A stretch of 64,000 bases of DNA from CAVPMW01 sp963706515 (GTDB lineage: Bacteria; Chloroflexota; Anaerolineae; Anaerolineales; UBA4823). Made by a program: the position numbers and the translations under genes. The notes beneath the pieces were generated by a model. That model saw only the letters and a list, made by a program, of their open reading frames with translations, ran no database searches and had not been told where the DNA came from. The stretch is taken from the NCBI GenBank assembly GCA_963706515.1, contig CAVPMW010000011.1:62001-126000 (forward strand), given 5' to 3'. This document shows positions 20,848-29,184 of the stretch, piece after piece (position 1 is the first letter of the stretch; each line of letters opens with the position of its first letter).

Positions 20848-21678
20848 TCAAGCTTCCGGGAATCGAAATCGGTAGCCTGCGGCAAGCAGTTTGGCCGGTT
20901 GGATGCGCCGGCTGGCCAGGATGAACTCCTCGCCCATCTCACCCATCACCAGGCGCACCAGAAAAGCGGGCATGGTGCCTCCCGATTTTTGTCCCCAAAG
21001 CCTGGTCGAGACTTTGGCAAACTCGGCGTTGCGCAGCGGGTTGGGACTGACGGCGTTGACCGGTCCGATCAGGGTCTCGGTTGTCAGGGCAAACTCAATG
21101 ATCGAAGCCAGCTCGTCCCGCCCGACCCAACTCGCCCACTGCTGCCCATCTCCGGCCTGAAAACCCACTCGCTGCAAGGCGGCTCCGCCCAGGACCGGCG
21201 GGATGCGCAGGTGCACAACCCGGATTCCGGCTTCGCTTGCCGGGGCGGTGGCTGCCTCGCCATCCTGTTGAAGCCTGGCAAGAAAACTCGTTCCGGCGGG
21301 GCTGTCCTCGGTCAGAACCGTGTCACCAGAGGAAGGGTAGTACCCCATCCCTGATGCACAGATGAGCACCTGGGGTTTGTGTGCGCATCCAGCCAGCGAC
21401 TCGGCCAGCAGGCGGTTCGTCGCCAAACGATTGGCGCGTATCTTTTGTTTGGCTTTGGCCGTCCAGCGCATCGGCCAGGGCATGGTGGCCAGATGGACGA
21501 CACCGTCGAAGCCATCCAGACCGGCAGTGTCAATTTCACCGGCGTCAGGGTTCCACCAGACTTCGCCAGGACCGGGTGTCTGCCTGACCAGGCGAACGAC
21601 TTCGTAACCACATTCGATCAAGTGGCGGGTCACGGCTGACCCAATCATCCCATTCGAACCAGCGATTAGAATTTTCAT
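20848..21678 (-). CDS. TIGR01777-family SDR epimerase
   Basis: An atypical short-chain dehydrogenase (YfcH/DUF1731 type). From the ATG at 21678 it reads MKILIAGSNGMIGSAVTRHL with the NADP-binding GxxGxxG, then VVHLATMPWPMRWTAKAKQK, ANRLATNRLLAESLAG, ICASGMGYYPSSGD (with the Tyr of the catalytic pair), HLRIPPVLGG and the C-terminal GEMGEEFILASRRIQPAKLL that defines the DUF1731 tail. AAGGAG lies six bases before this ATG; an upstream ATG (21693) overlaps the ribosome site and is less likely. Intact. Function within cells is poorly known. It is 69 bp before the serine hydrolase start, same strand. Confidence 0.85.
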   Translation of the reverse strand: MKILIAGSNGMIGSAVTRHLIECGYEVVRLVRQTPGPGEVWWNPDAGEIDTAGLDGFDGVVHLATMPWPMRWTAKAKQKIRANRLATNRLLAESLAGCAHKPQVLICASGMGYYPSSGDTVLTEDSPAGTSFLARLQQDGEAATAPASEAGIRVVHLRIPPVLGGAALQRVGFQAGDGQQWASWVGRDELASIIEFALTTETLIGPVNAVSPNPLRNAEFAKVSTRLWGQKSGGTMPAFLVRLVMGEMGEEFILASRRIQPAKLLAAGYRFRFPEA

Positions 21679-21726
21679 GGTTTTCTCCTTCATCTGAGAT
21701 CTGAATACGGTGACAACATTGGCGGA

Positions 21727-22170
21727 TCAGCACAGCTGGACGCGGATCATCACCGCAGTCTGCGCAGCTTTCTCCACCTCTTCTGCTCTTGGGATTCCGT
21801 TGTCGTCGAAGGTGACGCCGTAATACTTGGCGTCGCTCGGCACCTTGCGCAGATGCGCTGCCAGCCCGGCTGCAACGGCTTGCTTATCCTCGGCGACCGG
21901 TTCTGCCACTCCCTGGAGCTCCCGCCCCCGGATGCGCAGCGTGACCGGCGCGCCGCCGCGCAGGTTTTTCCACCAGTCTGCATGGGTAAAAACGGTCACC
22001 TGATCGCCGTCTTGAGAGTAGTCGACCGGGGTCGTGTAGGTCTTGCCGCTCTTGCGCCCGGTGAAGGTGATCAGCAGGACGGTTTTGCTGACCATCCCGT
22101 GCACAGGCGAGCGCAGCACGAATTTCATGGCAGAATTGACGTATGGAGGGACAGTGGGTGTTTCGGACAT
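21727..22170 (-). CDS. Nitroreductase/quinone reductase family deazaflavin-dependent protein (DUF385)
   Basis: A 147-residue split-barrel protein of the F420H2-dependent Ddn-like family. It has the motifs VLLITFTGRKSGKTYTTPVD, FTHADWWKNLRGGAPVTLRI, RGRELQGVAEPV and a C-terminal DDNGIPRAEEVEKAAQTAVM. Family members reduce quinones or nitro compounds with F420. The start ATG at 22170 has AGAGG seven bases upstream. It lies between the epimerase and the alpha/beta hydrolase, all on the minus strand with 49 and 77 bp gaps. With the PPOX protein at 5.7 kb it suggests that this organism uses F420 or a similar cofactor. Confidence 0.8.
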   Translation of the reverse strand: MSETPTVPPYVNSAMKFVLRSPVHGMVSKTVLLITFTGRKSGKTYTTPVDYSQDGDQVTVFTHADWWKNLRGGAPVTLRIRGRELQGVAEPVAEDKQAVAAGLAAHLRKVPSDAKYYGVTFDDNGIPRAEEVEKAAQTAVMIRVQLC

Positions 22171-22247
22171 TTCAACCTCTTTCGTTATGTAGAATTGAAT
22201 TACGAATAACAGTCAAACCATCCTCGCGAGTAAATTGCATGCACGGA

Positions 22248-23099
22248 TCAAGCGCAGCCCGGATTCGTTTCGCTCAAAAAGGGTTTGACTAACTGGATTA
22301 CTTCAGTGAGCCGCTCCTCTTGCGGATTATGACCGGAGCGCTCGATAATTTCCAGGCGTGCGTTTGGGATTCCAGCCGCAAGCATCGCCTGATGTTCCGG
22401 CGGAAATAGAAAGTCCTGGCGCCCTGCCAAAACCAGGGTAGGCGCCTGGATCTCGCAGAGCCGGTCCATCACCGTCCAGCCATGGAGCAGCTGGCTGTAA
22501 CCGAAGATGGTGGCTTCGGGATGCATCTTCACCCGTGGCCCGAACACCATTTCGCGGGCAAGCCCCAAAAGGTTGAGGCGGTAGTAGTACGCAGTCATGA
22601 ACCTCAAAAAGTTGGTATAGAACTCTCGGGGTGTCATCTGACCGCTGTAGAAACGGCGAGCCGCCCGCACGGCGCCGGCGCTGTAGCCGCGTTTCGCCAC
22701 GATCTCCGGTGCATTGTGCTCCACCCACCATTGGTCGCCGCCGGTATCCATCAATACCAGGCGCGTAAGACTCTGCGGATACCGGAGCGCATACTCCAGG
22801 GCTACGTTCCCGCCAAAGGAATGCCCCAGCACCGCCCACTTGTCGAACCCTAGCGTCTGGCGCAGCGCATCTGCATCCGCGGTAAGGTTTTCGAACGTCA
22901 TGGAGCAGACATCCGCCCACTCCGAGCGACCGTTACAGCGATGGTCATAAAAGATCAGGGTGAATTGATCCGCTAAAGGCTGTAACCGCAGCAAGGTCGT
23001 ATGGTCCAGGCCAGGCCCGCCGTGCATGAGCAACAGCGGATATCCCTGTCCGATGACTTTCACGAAGAGGGACACATCCCGAATTGGCATGGTTGTCAT
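22248..23099 (-). CDS. Alpha/beta hydrolase (proline iminopeptidase-like)
   Basis: A 283-residue alpha/beta-fold hydrolase. The oxyanion region is LLLMHGGPGLDHTTLLR, the nucleophile elbow is WAVLGHSFGGNVALEYALRY, the acid is likely in LVLAGRQDFLFPPEHQA, and the catalytic His in IIERSGHNPQEER. The HGGPG motif is shared with proline iminopeptidases and haloalkane-type hydrolases; the cap domain (FYTNFLRFMTAYYYRLNLLG) is family-variable, so the substrate is open. The start ATG at 23099 follows GGAGAG. Intact. It is first of the minus-strand run down to the E2-like gene. Confidence 0.8.
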   Translation of the reverse strand: MTTMPIRDVSLFVKVIGQGYPLLLMHGGPGLDHTTLLRLQPLADQFTLIFYDHRCNGRSEWADVCSMTFENLTADADALRQTLGFDKWAVLGHSFGGNVALEYALRYPQSLTRLVLMDTGGDQWWVEHNAPEIVAKRGYSAGAVRAARRFYSGQMTPREFYTNFLRFMTAYYYRLNLLGLAREMVFGPRVKMHPEATIFGYSQLLHGWTVMDRLCEIQAPTLVLAGRQDFLFPPEHQAMLAAGIPNARLEIIERSGHNPQEERLTEVIQLVKPFLSETNPGCA

Positions 23100-23690
23100 G
23101 AGCTTCTCTCCATCAAATAGCCCACAAAGCTGCTCCGAACTATTGATCCTTCGGAATTATGCCCAGGGAAACCGCATTATCTAAAGTGGGGGATGTCAAA
23201 CGTTGGCAGGCACAAAAACATAGGTCATTTTAGTGAGGAGGTGATGATTACCAAGATAATAGATCAAGATCAACGCCGGTACAAGTGCTGAATATCATAT
23301 TGCTGAGAGGACTTTGTGCCACACGGGGCGAAGCGCCCTCCAGGGCCCATTCACCTGGAGCATCCTTGAGACTTGAAGGCACTAAAAGAGGCAGTGCCCG
23401 TACCCTCGCACATTGACGAAGTCATGGATTCCTGGATCATCCTGCATCGTAGGATTACAACAAAAATATGCCCGTCCCTGCAGCTTTGACGCAAGCTGTC
23501 CACCTGGATCGGGAATCTAAGTATCTATCCGAAAATGGATGAAAATCGCCGATTTTGTGGTGGTGCAGCTTCGCCGCCTATCGTTGGGTAAAATAGTATA
23601 AATCTTACCAACCCTAACAATTTTGACGCAAGCTGTTCACCCGTAGTCTGTAATCTAAAATTGTGAATTCAATCTACTAATGGAGAAACA
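23100..23690. other. Non-coding stretch with repeats
   Basis: No convincing gene. It contains a motif with TACAAGTGCTGAATATCATA (from 23280) that is echoed at 51257 (TACAAGTAACGAATATCATA), both followed by a GC-rich tail of about 70 bp. Further on are a pair of direct repeats beginning TTGACGCAAGCTGT at 23486 and 23623, each ending in AATCTAA, which bracket the half copy of palindromic element B. The divergent promoters for the hydrolase and the MBL gene must lie here, but I cannot point to them. Confidence 0.5.
23518..23576. repeat. Palindromic repeat element B, left-half copy
   Basis: Matches the left part of the full copy at 15049: TAAGTATCTATCCGAAAATGG, GATTTTGTGGTG and CAGCTTCGCCG follow in the same order, but the right half of the palindrome is missing. 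The first direct repeat ends exactly at its TAA, so it may have been truncated by, or may have caused, the local duplication. Confidence 0.55.
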
Positions 23691-24497
23691 ATGACTGCCT
23701 TTATTTGTATTACCTGCGGAGTTCAACATGCCGAATCAGATGCGCCGCCCGAGCATTGTCCCATTTGCGAGGACGAAAGACAGTACATCGGCCACAACGG
23801 CCAGCGCTGGACGACCCCGGGAGAATTACAGAAAGGTCACCACAACCGGATCGAAGAGGTGGATGCCAATCTGACGGGTATCGGCAGCGTCCCTGGCTTT
23901 GCGATCGGTCAACGCGCCCTGCTCGTCCGCACGCCCAATGGCAACGTGTTATGGGACTGCATCAGCCTGCTCGATGACGCCACGCTCGAGGCGGTCCGCG
24001 CCCGCGGCGGGATCAGCGCGATTGCCGTCTCGCATCCGCATTTGGTTGGGTCCGTAGTGGATTGGAGCCGCGCTTTCGCTGATGCCCCCATCTACTGGCA
24101 CGCGGATAATCGCCAATGGGTGATGCGACCCGGCTCCCGCTATGTGTTCTGGGAGGGCGAGCAGCAGCCCCTGATGGAGGGGATCACCCTGATCCGCTGC
24201 GGCGGTCACTTCAAAGGTTCGACGGCACTGCATTGGTCACAGGGCGCAGACGGCAAGGGAGCATTGTTGACCGGCGATACCCTGCAAGTTGCCCAGGACA
24301 GGCGTTACGTGAGCTTTATGTACAGCTATCCCAACATGATCCCGTTGAACCGGCGCGCCGTCGAAAGCATCGTCAATGCGGTCGAGCCTTTTGAATTTGA
24401 CCGCATCTACGGCGGCTGGTGGGATTATCTCGTGGCGCCCGATGCGAAATCCGCGGTGAAGCGATCCGCAGAGAGGTATATCCGGGCGATAGAATGA
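23691..24497 (+). CDS. MBL-fold hydrolase with N-terminal zinc-ribbon
   Basis: A 268-residue protein. The first 30 residues form a rubredoxin-like or zinc-ribbon knuckle pair, FICITCGVQH and HCPICEDERQ. The rest follows the metallo-beta-lactamase fold: LLVRTPNGNVLWDCI, a degenerate metal motif VSHPHLVGSVVDWSRAF where HxHxDH would be, LIRCGGHFKGSTALHW, and ALLTGDTLQVAQD. The loss of part of HxHxDH suggests altered metal binding or a single-metal enzyme. The start ATG at 23691 follows GGAG. It is monocistronic, and intact. Its substrate is unknown. Confidence 0.75.
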   Translation: MTAFICITCGVQHAESDAPPEHCPICEDERQYIGHNGQRWTTPGELQKGHHNRIEEVDANLTGIGSVPGFAIGQRALLVRTPNGNVLWDCISLLDDATLEAVRARGGISAIAVSHPHLVGSVVDWSRAFADAPIYWHADNRQWVMRPGSRYVFWEGEQQPLMEGITLIRCGGHFKGSTALHWSQGADGKGALLTGDTLQVAQDRRYVSFMYSYPNMIPLNRRAVESIVNAVEPFEFDRIYGGWWDYLVAPDAKSAVKRSAERYIRAIE

Positions 24498-24627
24498 CTG
24501 ACGGATTAGATATAATACTTCCCAGCTGCAGAGCTCAAGAGGCTAAATTGCACAGATAATTGATTAGAGATGTGCCTGACCTTGGTTGAAATAGTGTGTT
24601 TTATAATATCCGCAGCAGGAGGCCGAC

Positions 24628-25215
24628 ATGCAAAAAGAAAATCATTCTACTAAAAACAAACAGGTTTACATAACCGTAGCCGTATTCTACACGCTGAAGC
24701 AGGCAGAAAAAACTTTCCAGGAGCTTCATCTCCAACGCAAGCTGAAGGGGGGAAAGGCTGCCGTCATCGTGGAAAAGGACCTGCGCGGCGACCTGCATAT
24801 GCAGGAATTTGGCCCAAATGCAGGTAAAAGCGCGGCGAAAGGCGCTGTGTTAGGAGCCGTACTGGGCATCGTCACGGGTGGCGCTGGTCTGGCGCTGGTA
24901 GCTTTAGGAGGGGTGCTGGGAGGCGTGAAGGGTAAAAGAGCACAGGATGCTTCGTTCAGCGCCGATCTGTCGGACCCAATTTCAGGCGCGCTGGCGCCAG
25001 GTACTTCGGCAATCCTGGTCGCAGGCAACCGCGTCCTTCCCCAATCGGTTCTGGAGGAGCTGAAAGCGAATGGCGCAGAGCTTATTAACACTGTGCTTTC
25101 TCGCGAGGAGATCGAGCAAATGCTTAATGTCCAAGCGGATGCAGGCGACCAGGAGCTGACAGAAAGCTTTGCGCAAAAGTGTTGCCTCCAGGGCAGCCTT
25201 CCAGGTTCCGTATAA
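24628..25215 (+). CDS. DUF1269-like glycine-zipper membrane protein
   Basis: A 195-residue protein. An N-terminal alpha/beta part (VYITVAVFYTLKQAEKTFQE, KAAVIVEKDLRGDLHMQEFG) is followed by a long Gly/Ala-rich hydrophobic stretch (AVLGAVLGIVTGGAGLALVA, LGGVLGGVKGKR) and a second alpha/beta part (GALAPGTSAILVAGNRVLP). This is the plan of the DUF1269 family, membrane-associated with unknown role. The start ATG at 24628 has AGGAGG eight bases upstream. Its 3' end overlaps the lipid kinase by 47 bp in another frame, so the two are translationally coupled, unless the overlap is caused by a frame error near 25190. Confidence 0.7.
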   Translation: MQKENHSTKNKQVYITVAVFYTLKQAEKTFQELHLQRKLKGGKAAVIVEKDLRGDLHMQEFGPNAGKSAAKGAVLGAVLGIVTGGAGLALVALGGVLGGVKGKRAQDASFSADLSDPISGALAPGTSAILVAGNRVLPQSVLEELKANGAELINTVLSREEIEQMLNVQADAGDQELTESFAQKCCLQGSLPGSV

Positions 25216-26083
25216 AAAAATCCACATCGTGATCAACCCCGCGGCGGGGAAAGATGAGCCTATCCTCAATATTCTTAATCGTGCCTTTCGGCCTTATAAC
25301 GTCGAATGGGATGTGAGCGTCACCCAAAAATATGGTGATGCTCAAGCCTTTGCCCGGCGAGCGATCGAAGCCGGCTGTGATCTGGTGGTGGGCTATGGGG
25401 GCGACGGCACCCAGCATGAGATCGCCAATGCATTGATGGGGAGCGGCATCGTAATGGGCGTGCTGCCCGGTGGGACCGGTAACGGTTTTGCCAACGAGCT
25501 GGGGATCCCGAAATCGCTCGCAGAAGCGGCAGAAGTGCTGTGTACCAGTCGAAAGCTGCGCAAGACCGATATTGTGCAGCTCAAGGATGGCTACTTTATT
25601 CAAAGGCTGTTTATCGGGATCGAACCCGAGCAGCAGACCAGCCGTGAGATGAAGGATAAGTATGGCACGCTCGCCTATCCCATCACGGCTTATCAGCGGC
25701 GCAAAGCCCAACAGCAAGTGAACTATCGCATTACGATCGACGGTAAGCTGATCGAAATGCCGGCGAATAAGGTATACGTGGTGAACGCAGCGCAGACGGG
25801 CTCAGGGATTGCGGTGACTGGAAAATTCTCGCGCAGCGACGATGGATTGCTGGAGGTATTTGTATTGGACCTGAAGAGCCTGGAGACGATTTCAGCCGCG
25901 GCGGGACGTATGCTCAATATCTCTACGGAGCTGGCAGAGAAATTTATCTGGCAGGGGAAAGAGATAACGATTGAAACCGAACCGGATCAGCCGGTGTGGA
26001 CGGACGGCGAGTATATTGGGCGCACCCCAGTGACAATGAAGGTGATCCCTGGCGGGCTGAGTGTGGTCGTCCCGGAGAGCTAA
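25169..26083 (+). CDS. Diacylglycerol/lipid kinase family protein
   Basis: A 304-residue DAGK-type kinase that phosphorylates a lipid hydroxyl. It shows IHIVINPAAGKDEPI (phosphate loop NPxAGK), VVGYGGDGTQHEIANALMG (the GGDGT nucleotide site) and GVLPGGTGNGFANELGIP, then the C-terminal beta-sandwich with KFSRSDDGLLEVFVLD and PVWTDGEYIGRTPV. The lipid is unknown (diacylglycerol, ceramide or undecaprenol are possible). It overlaps the upstream DUF1269 gene and ends five bases before the phosphatase gene, so the three form one operon. No frameshift. Confidence 0.85.
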   Translation: MRKSVASRAAFQVPYKKIHIVINPAAGKDEPILNILNRAFRPYNVEWDVSVTQKYGDAQAFARRAIEAGCDLVVGYGGDGTQHEIANALMGSGIVMGVLPGGTGNGFANELGIPKSLAEAAEVLCTSRKLRKTDIVQLKDGYFIQRLFIGIEPEQQTSREMKDKYGTLAYPITAYQRRKAQQQVNYRITIDGKLIEMPANKVYVVNAAQTGSGIAVTGKFSRSDDGLLEVFVLDLKSLETISAAAGRMLNISTELAEKFIWQGKEITIETEPDQPVWTDGEYIGRTPVTMKVIPGGLSVVVPES

Positions 26084-26087
26084 AAGG

Positions 26088-26612
26088 ATGGTCGCAGCTC
26101 GCACGAATTTATATTATCGATATTTAAAGTCCCGCCATCCATTTGAATATTCTCAAATCACGGATCAGCTTTTTATCGCAGCCTGGCCGGTAGGCGAAAA
26201 TTTCGCTGAGATCGTCGGTCTTGGAGTACGCCTGGTGATCAACATGGATTGGATTCCGCCTGACCCAAAGCTGGGCGAGCCGCCGCTGCGCTTGTTGACC
26301 CTGAAGACCAGCGATTCGCCGCTGACGCCTATGCCGCTCGATAAGATTTGGAGGGGTGTCAGGGCTGCAGCAGAGACGGTAGCCGAAGGCAATAAAGTGA
26401 TGGTCTATTGCAAAGGAGGAGTGCACCGCAGCGTGGTGATGGCGTGCTGTATTTTGATCTCCCAGGGCTGCACCGCTGAAGAGGCGATGCGTTTGGTGAA
26501 AGAGAAACGCCCGGTTGCCAGGCCCCGGGACGCGCATTGTAAGAAAGTGATTGAGAGCTTCGAGGTGGAGTGGAAGGCCCAGCCGCCTCCTTCCCTACAT
26601 CCTCTAAATTAA
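26088..26612 (+). CDS. Dual-specificity-type protein phosphatase
   Basis: A roughly 174-residue Cys-dependent phosphatase from the ATG at 26088 (MVAARTNLYYRYLKSRHPFE, behind AAAAGG). The catalytic loop is VMVYCKGGVHRSVVMACCIL, a proper C-x5-R motif, and the general acid is probably in the segment SDSPLTPMP upstream. An earlier in-frame start at 26061 would overlap the kinase gene. It directly follows the lipid kinase, so it may dephosphorylate a lipid (PTPMT1-like) or a protein in the same pathway; that is inference. Confidence 0.75.
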   Translation: MVAARTNLYYRYLKSRHPFEYSQITDQLFIAAWPVGENFAEIVGLGVRLVINMDWIPPDPKLGEPPLRLLTLKTSDSPLTPMPLDKIWRGVRAAAETVAEGNKVMVYCKGGVHRSVVMACCILISQGCTAEEAMRLVKEKRPVARPRDAHCKKVIESFEVEWKAQPPPSLHPLN

Positions 26613-26708
26613 TTGTGGTTGAACCTTATTAACTTCCATTAAGATATTAATAGTCCAATTTATATACAATATACCTGGAATTGATTATTACCTGGTGGAG
26701 GGATTCGC

Positions 26709-27653
26709 TTGGAAACCACGATTCGCGTAGGTAGGACGGTATGGGGCTACCGGGGAGGCGTCAATCAATGGGCATGGGCAGTCCACCGGATAGCCGGGTT
26801 AGGCATCCTGCTGTTCTTGGGACTGCACATTGCTGATATTTTCGTCGTTGCCTTCGGCCCAGAATTGTTCAATCGTTTGCTCTTTATCTATAAAGGACCG
26901 GTCGCCCGGGTGCTCGAGATTTTCCTGGCATTCAGCTTGCTCTTCCATGGGATCAACGGAATACGCCTCGCTGCGGCCGATTTTATCCCCCGCCTCGCCA
27001 GCCTGAAGACGGCTCGCCGGCTTTTTTACGGCGAGCTCCTGCTGTTCGCCGCCTTGTTCATCCCAGCCAGCTTTTTTATGATGTGGACCTTGCCGCAGGC
27101 ACCTTTTCACCATAATCTCTGGATCGCTTCGGCGACGACCTTAGCCATATTCTTTTTTCCGGTAGTGGTGATCCTGATCGCTCAGCTGAAACCCCTGGGA
27201 CTCGTGCTCGGGAGCGATGTGAGCGATATCAGCTACAGTGAGGCGCCAGCCAAGTCTGTCCAGGCTGGTCCCAAGCCGCCGCGCGGCCGCACCGAGCTGA
27301 ACATTTGGCTGTTCCTGCGGATCAGCGGCGTTCTGTTGATCGTCCTGGCCTTGTTCCACATGTTCTGGCTGCATTTCGTCATCAATGTCGAGGATATCAC
27401 CTTCAATACGATTGTCCAACGCTGGAATGACCCTGCTCAGCCGCTGCTCAGCCTGTTCTGGAGGGTATACGACCTGTCTTTGTTGGCGTTTGCTTTCACC
27501 CATGGCGTGTTGGGAGTCAACTATATGGTCAGGGATTACATCCACCGGGGGTTATCCAGGCGGGTAATCCAGGTCGGACTGGCTGGTCTTTGGGTCGTTT
27601 TGATGCTGATGGGCCTGGGCATCATTTTCTATTTCAGAGGCACAATATCCTGA
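26709..27653 (+). CDS. Succinate dehydrogenase membrane anchor, SdhC-SdhD fusion
   Basis: A 314-residue integral membrane protein with seven predicted helices. The first half matches SdhC (WAWAVHRIAGLGILLFLGLH, with the conserved H-R and heme-type His; LFHGINGIR), the second matches SdhD (FLRISGVLLIVLALFHMFWL; AFTHGVLGVNYMVRDYIHRG). Between them lies an extra helix, LAIFFFPVVVILIAQLKPLG. In standard type-C complexes the anchors are two three-helix proteins. The start is a TTG at 26709 behind TGGAGG. It carries haem and quinone sites and holds the SdhAB head to the membrane. SdhB follows after 15 bp; no flavoprotein gene (sdhA) is adjacent. Confidence 0.8.
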   Translation: METTIRVGRTVWGYRGGVNQWAWAVHRIAGLGILLFLGLHIADIFVVAFGPELFNRLLFIYKGPVARVLEIFLAFSLLFHGINGIRLAAADFIPRLASLKTARRLFYGELLLFAALFIPASFFMMWTLPQAPFHHNLWIASATTLAIFFFPVVVILIAQLKPLGLVLGSDVSDISYSEAPAKSVQAGPKPPRGRTELNIWLFLRISGVLLIVLALFHMFWLHFVINVEDITFNTIVQRWNDPAQPLLSLFWRVYDLSLLAFAFTHGVLGVNYMVRDYIHRGLSRRVIQVGLAGLWVVLMLMGLGIIFYFRGTIS

Positions 27654-27668
27654 GCAGGAGGGGTGATC

Positions 27669-28379
27669 ATGGAATACCGCATCAATATCAAGCGATTTAA
27701 TCCGGAACAGGATCAGAAACCGCATTGGGAGGAATACACCGTACAGGCTGAGCCGGAAGATCGCCTGCTCGATGCGCTGCTCACGATCAAGGGGTATCAG
27801 GATGGCTCGCTAACCCTGCGTTTTTCATGCGGGCATGGAATATGCGGCAGCGATGCCATGCTGATCAATCGCCAAACCCGGCTGGCTTGCAAAACCGTGC
27901 TAAAGCGGATCGTAGCCAAGCCGGGCGAAATAATTTATGTCGAGCCCATGCGCAGCTTTCCGGTCATCAAGGACCTGGTGGTCGATATGAGCCTATTCTA
28001 TGAAAAATATTATTCCATCCAGCCCTTCCTGATCAATGATACTCCGCCGCCTGTCACTGAGCGGCTGCAGTCTCCCCAAGAACGCGAGCGCTTCGAGGAA
28101 ACGACTCGCTGCATCTTGTGCGGAGCCTGCAGTGGGTCTTGCCCCACCTTTTGGGCTAACAAGGAATACGTCGCACCCGCCGCAATCGTCCAGGCTCACC
28201 GCTTTATCTTTGACTTGCGCGACGAGGCGACTCAGGACCGGCTCGACCAGCTGGGAGATATCGGCGGAGTCTTCACCTGTCGCTCGATCTATAATTGTTC
28301 GGAAGCCTGCCCGCGCGATATCGATGTGGTCAAGGCAATCAACGAAGTCCGGCAGGCTATTCTGTTCGGTCACCGATAA
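27669..28379 (+). CDS. sdhB: Succinate dehydrogenase iron-sulfur subunit
   Basis: A 236-residue iron-sulfur protein that passes electrons from the flavoprotein to quinone. The [2Fe-2S] domain has FSCGHGICGSDAMLINRQTR and ACKT; the [4Fe-4S] and [3Fe-4S] sites have RCILCGACSGSCPTFW and CRSIYNCSEACPRDIDV. The ATG at 27669 with AGGAGG six bases before it is a better start than the GTG at 27663, which touches the ribosome site. It is 15 bp after the fused anchor gene. Normally sdhA sits beside sdhB; none is present here, so the flavoprotein must be encoded elsewhere or the locus is rearranged. Confidence 0.9.
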   Translation: MEYRINIKRFNPEQDQKPHWEEYTVQAEPEDRLLDALLTIKGYQDGSLTLRFSCGHGICGSDAMLINRQTRLACKTVLKRIVAKPGEIIYVEPMRSFPVIKDLVVDMSLFYEKYYSIQPFLINDTPPPVTERLQSPQERERFEETTRCILCGACSGSCPTFWANKEYVAPAAIVQAHRFIFDLRDEATQDRLDQLGDIGGVFTCRSIYNCSEACPRDIDVVKAINEVRQAILFGHR

Positions 28380-28578
28380 AGGCTGCCGTTAAGGAGCTGC
28401 ACGGGACAGATCGGATGAAATAGGGATTGTCCCCCATTGAGCATAGGTATTCTCCCCATTCATCTGCGAAAACGACATCATTATACTTCTGGAGGATAGA
28501 CGTATCTGTTTGATAGTGGGTTCGAGCGGACCCATGCTAAGAGATATGAACCGCTGCAAGTCCTAAAGGAGATATAAG

Positions 28579-28857
28579 ATGTTCAAACAATTGCTCAGAA
28601 CTTGGATGGCATTCATGGTCGGGGGATTGATTGGGGCCACAGTGATGTGGCTGGTGGCGCCTATGTCGGGTGAAGAAACCCGGCGAATTCTCAGGGCAAA
28701 CCTTGCCGATGTGCAGTCGCAAGTCGGGCTGCGCATTGAAGATGCTCAAGTGAAGGCCCACCAGATTTCCGATATCGGTCGCCGGGTAGTTGAAGAGCAG
28801 AAAGCCAGCCTCGAACGCGGTGCTGAAGAAGTGAAATCGGTGGCAATGGGTGATTAA
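28579..28857 (+). CDS. YtxH-like small membrane-anchored protein
   Basis: A 92-residue protein with one N-terminal helix (WMAFMVGGLIGATVMWLVAP) followed by a long, charged amphipathic helix (SGEETRRILRANLADVQSQV and so on). This is the YtxH/gas-vesicle-like pattern; the family is linked to general stress but not characterised in mechanism. The ATG at 28579 is behind GGAG. It stands alone 200 bp after sdhB; the gap holds nothing recognised. Confidence 0.65.
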   Translation: MFKQLLRTWMAFMVGGLIGATVMWLVAPMSGEETRRILRANLADVQSQVGLRIEDAQVKAHQISDIGRRVVEEQKASLERGAEEVKSVAMGD

Positions 28858-29004
28858 CCCTTTACTGGTGAGAGCTCATCTTAAACAGCCATCGTAGCCT
28901 GATCTATTTTAGCCATAGCTGCGTGGAACCTCACATGGCGCAGCGATCCAGTGACAGCGGGCTTAAAGGCCAGCTGTAACGGCTAAAATTTTCTGATTCA
29001 AACG

Positions 29005-29145
29005 TATCTCAGCGGGCTGCACGCTGTTGGACGTATGGGTGAGGCGCAGGAAGTTGCCAATCTGGTCGCATTTCTCTCCTCGGATCAGGCTTCATTCCTG
29101 ACTGGCGGATACTACCTCGTGGATGGTGGATATACGGCACAATGA
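29005..29145 (+). pseudogene. C-terminal remnant of a short-chain dehydrogenase
   Basis: The open stretch encodes GRMGEAQEVANLVAFLSSDQ, then ASFLTGGYYLVDGGYTAQ and a stop at 29143-29145. That is the standard end of classical SDR enzymes (R-x-G-x-x-E-E-V, DGG-x-T). The catalytic and nucleotide-binding parts are absent; upstream the frame meets stops. It is a true gene fragment, probably left by a deletion, unless the 5' part is lost to assembly error. Confidence 0.7.
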
Positions 29146-29184
29146 ATATCAATAATTCGAGCTATGCAGTTGAAGGAAAAAAGT

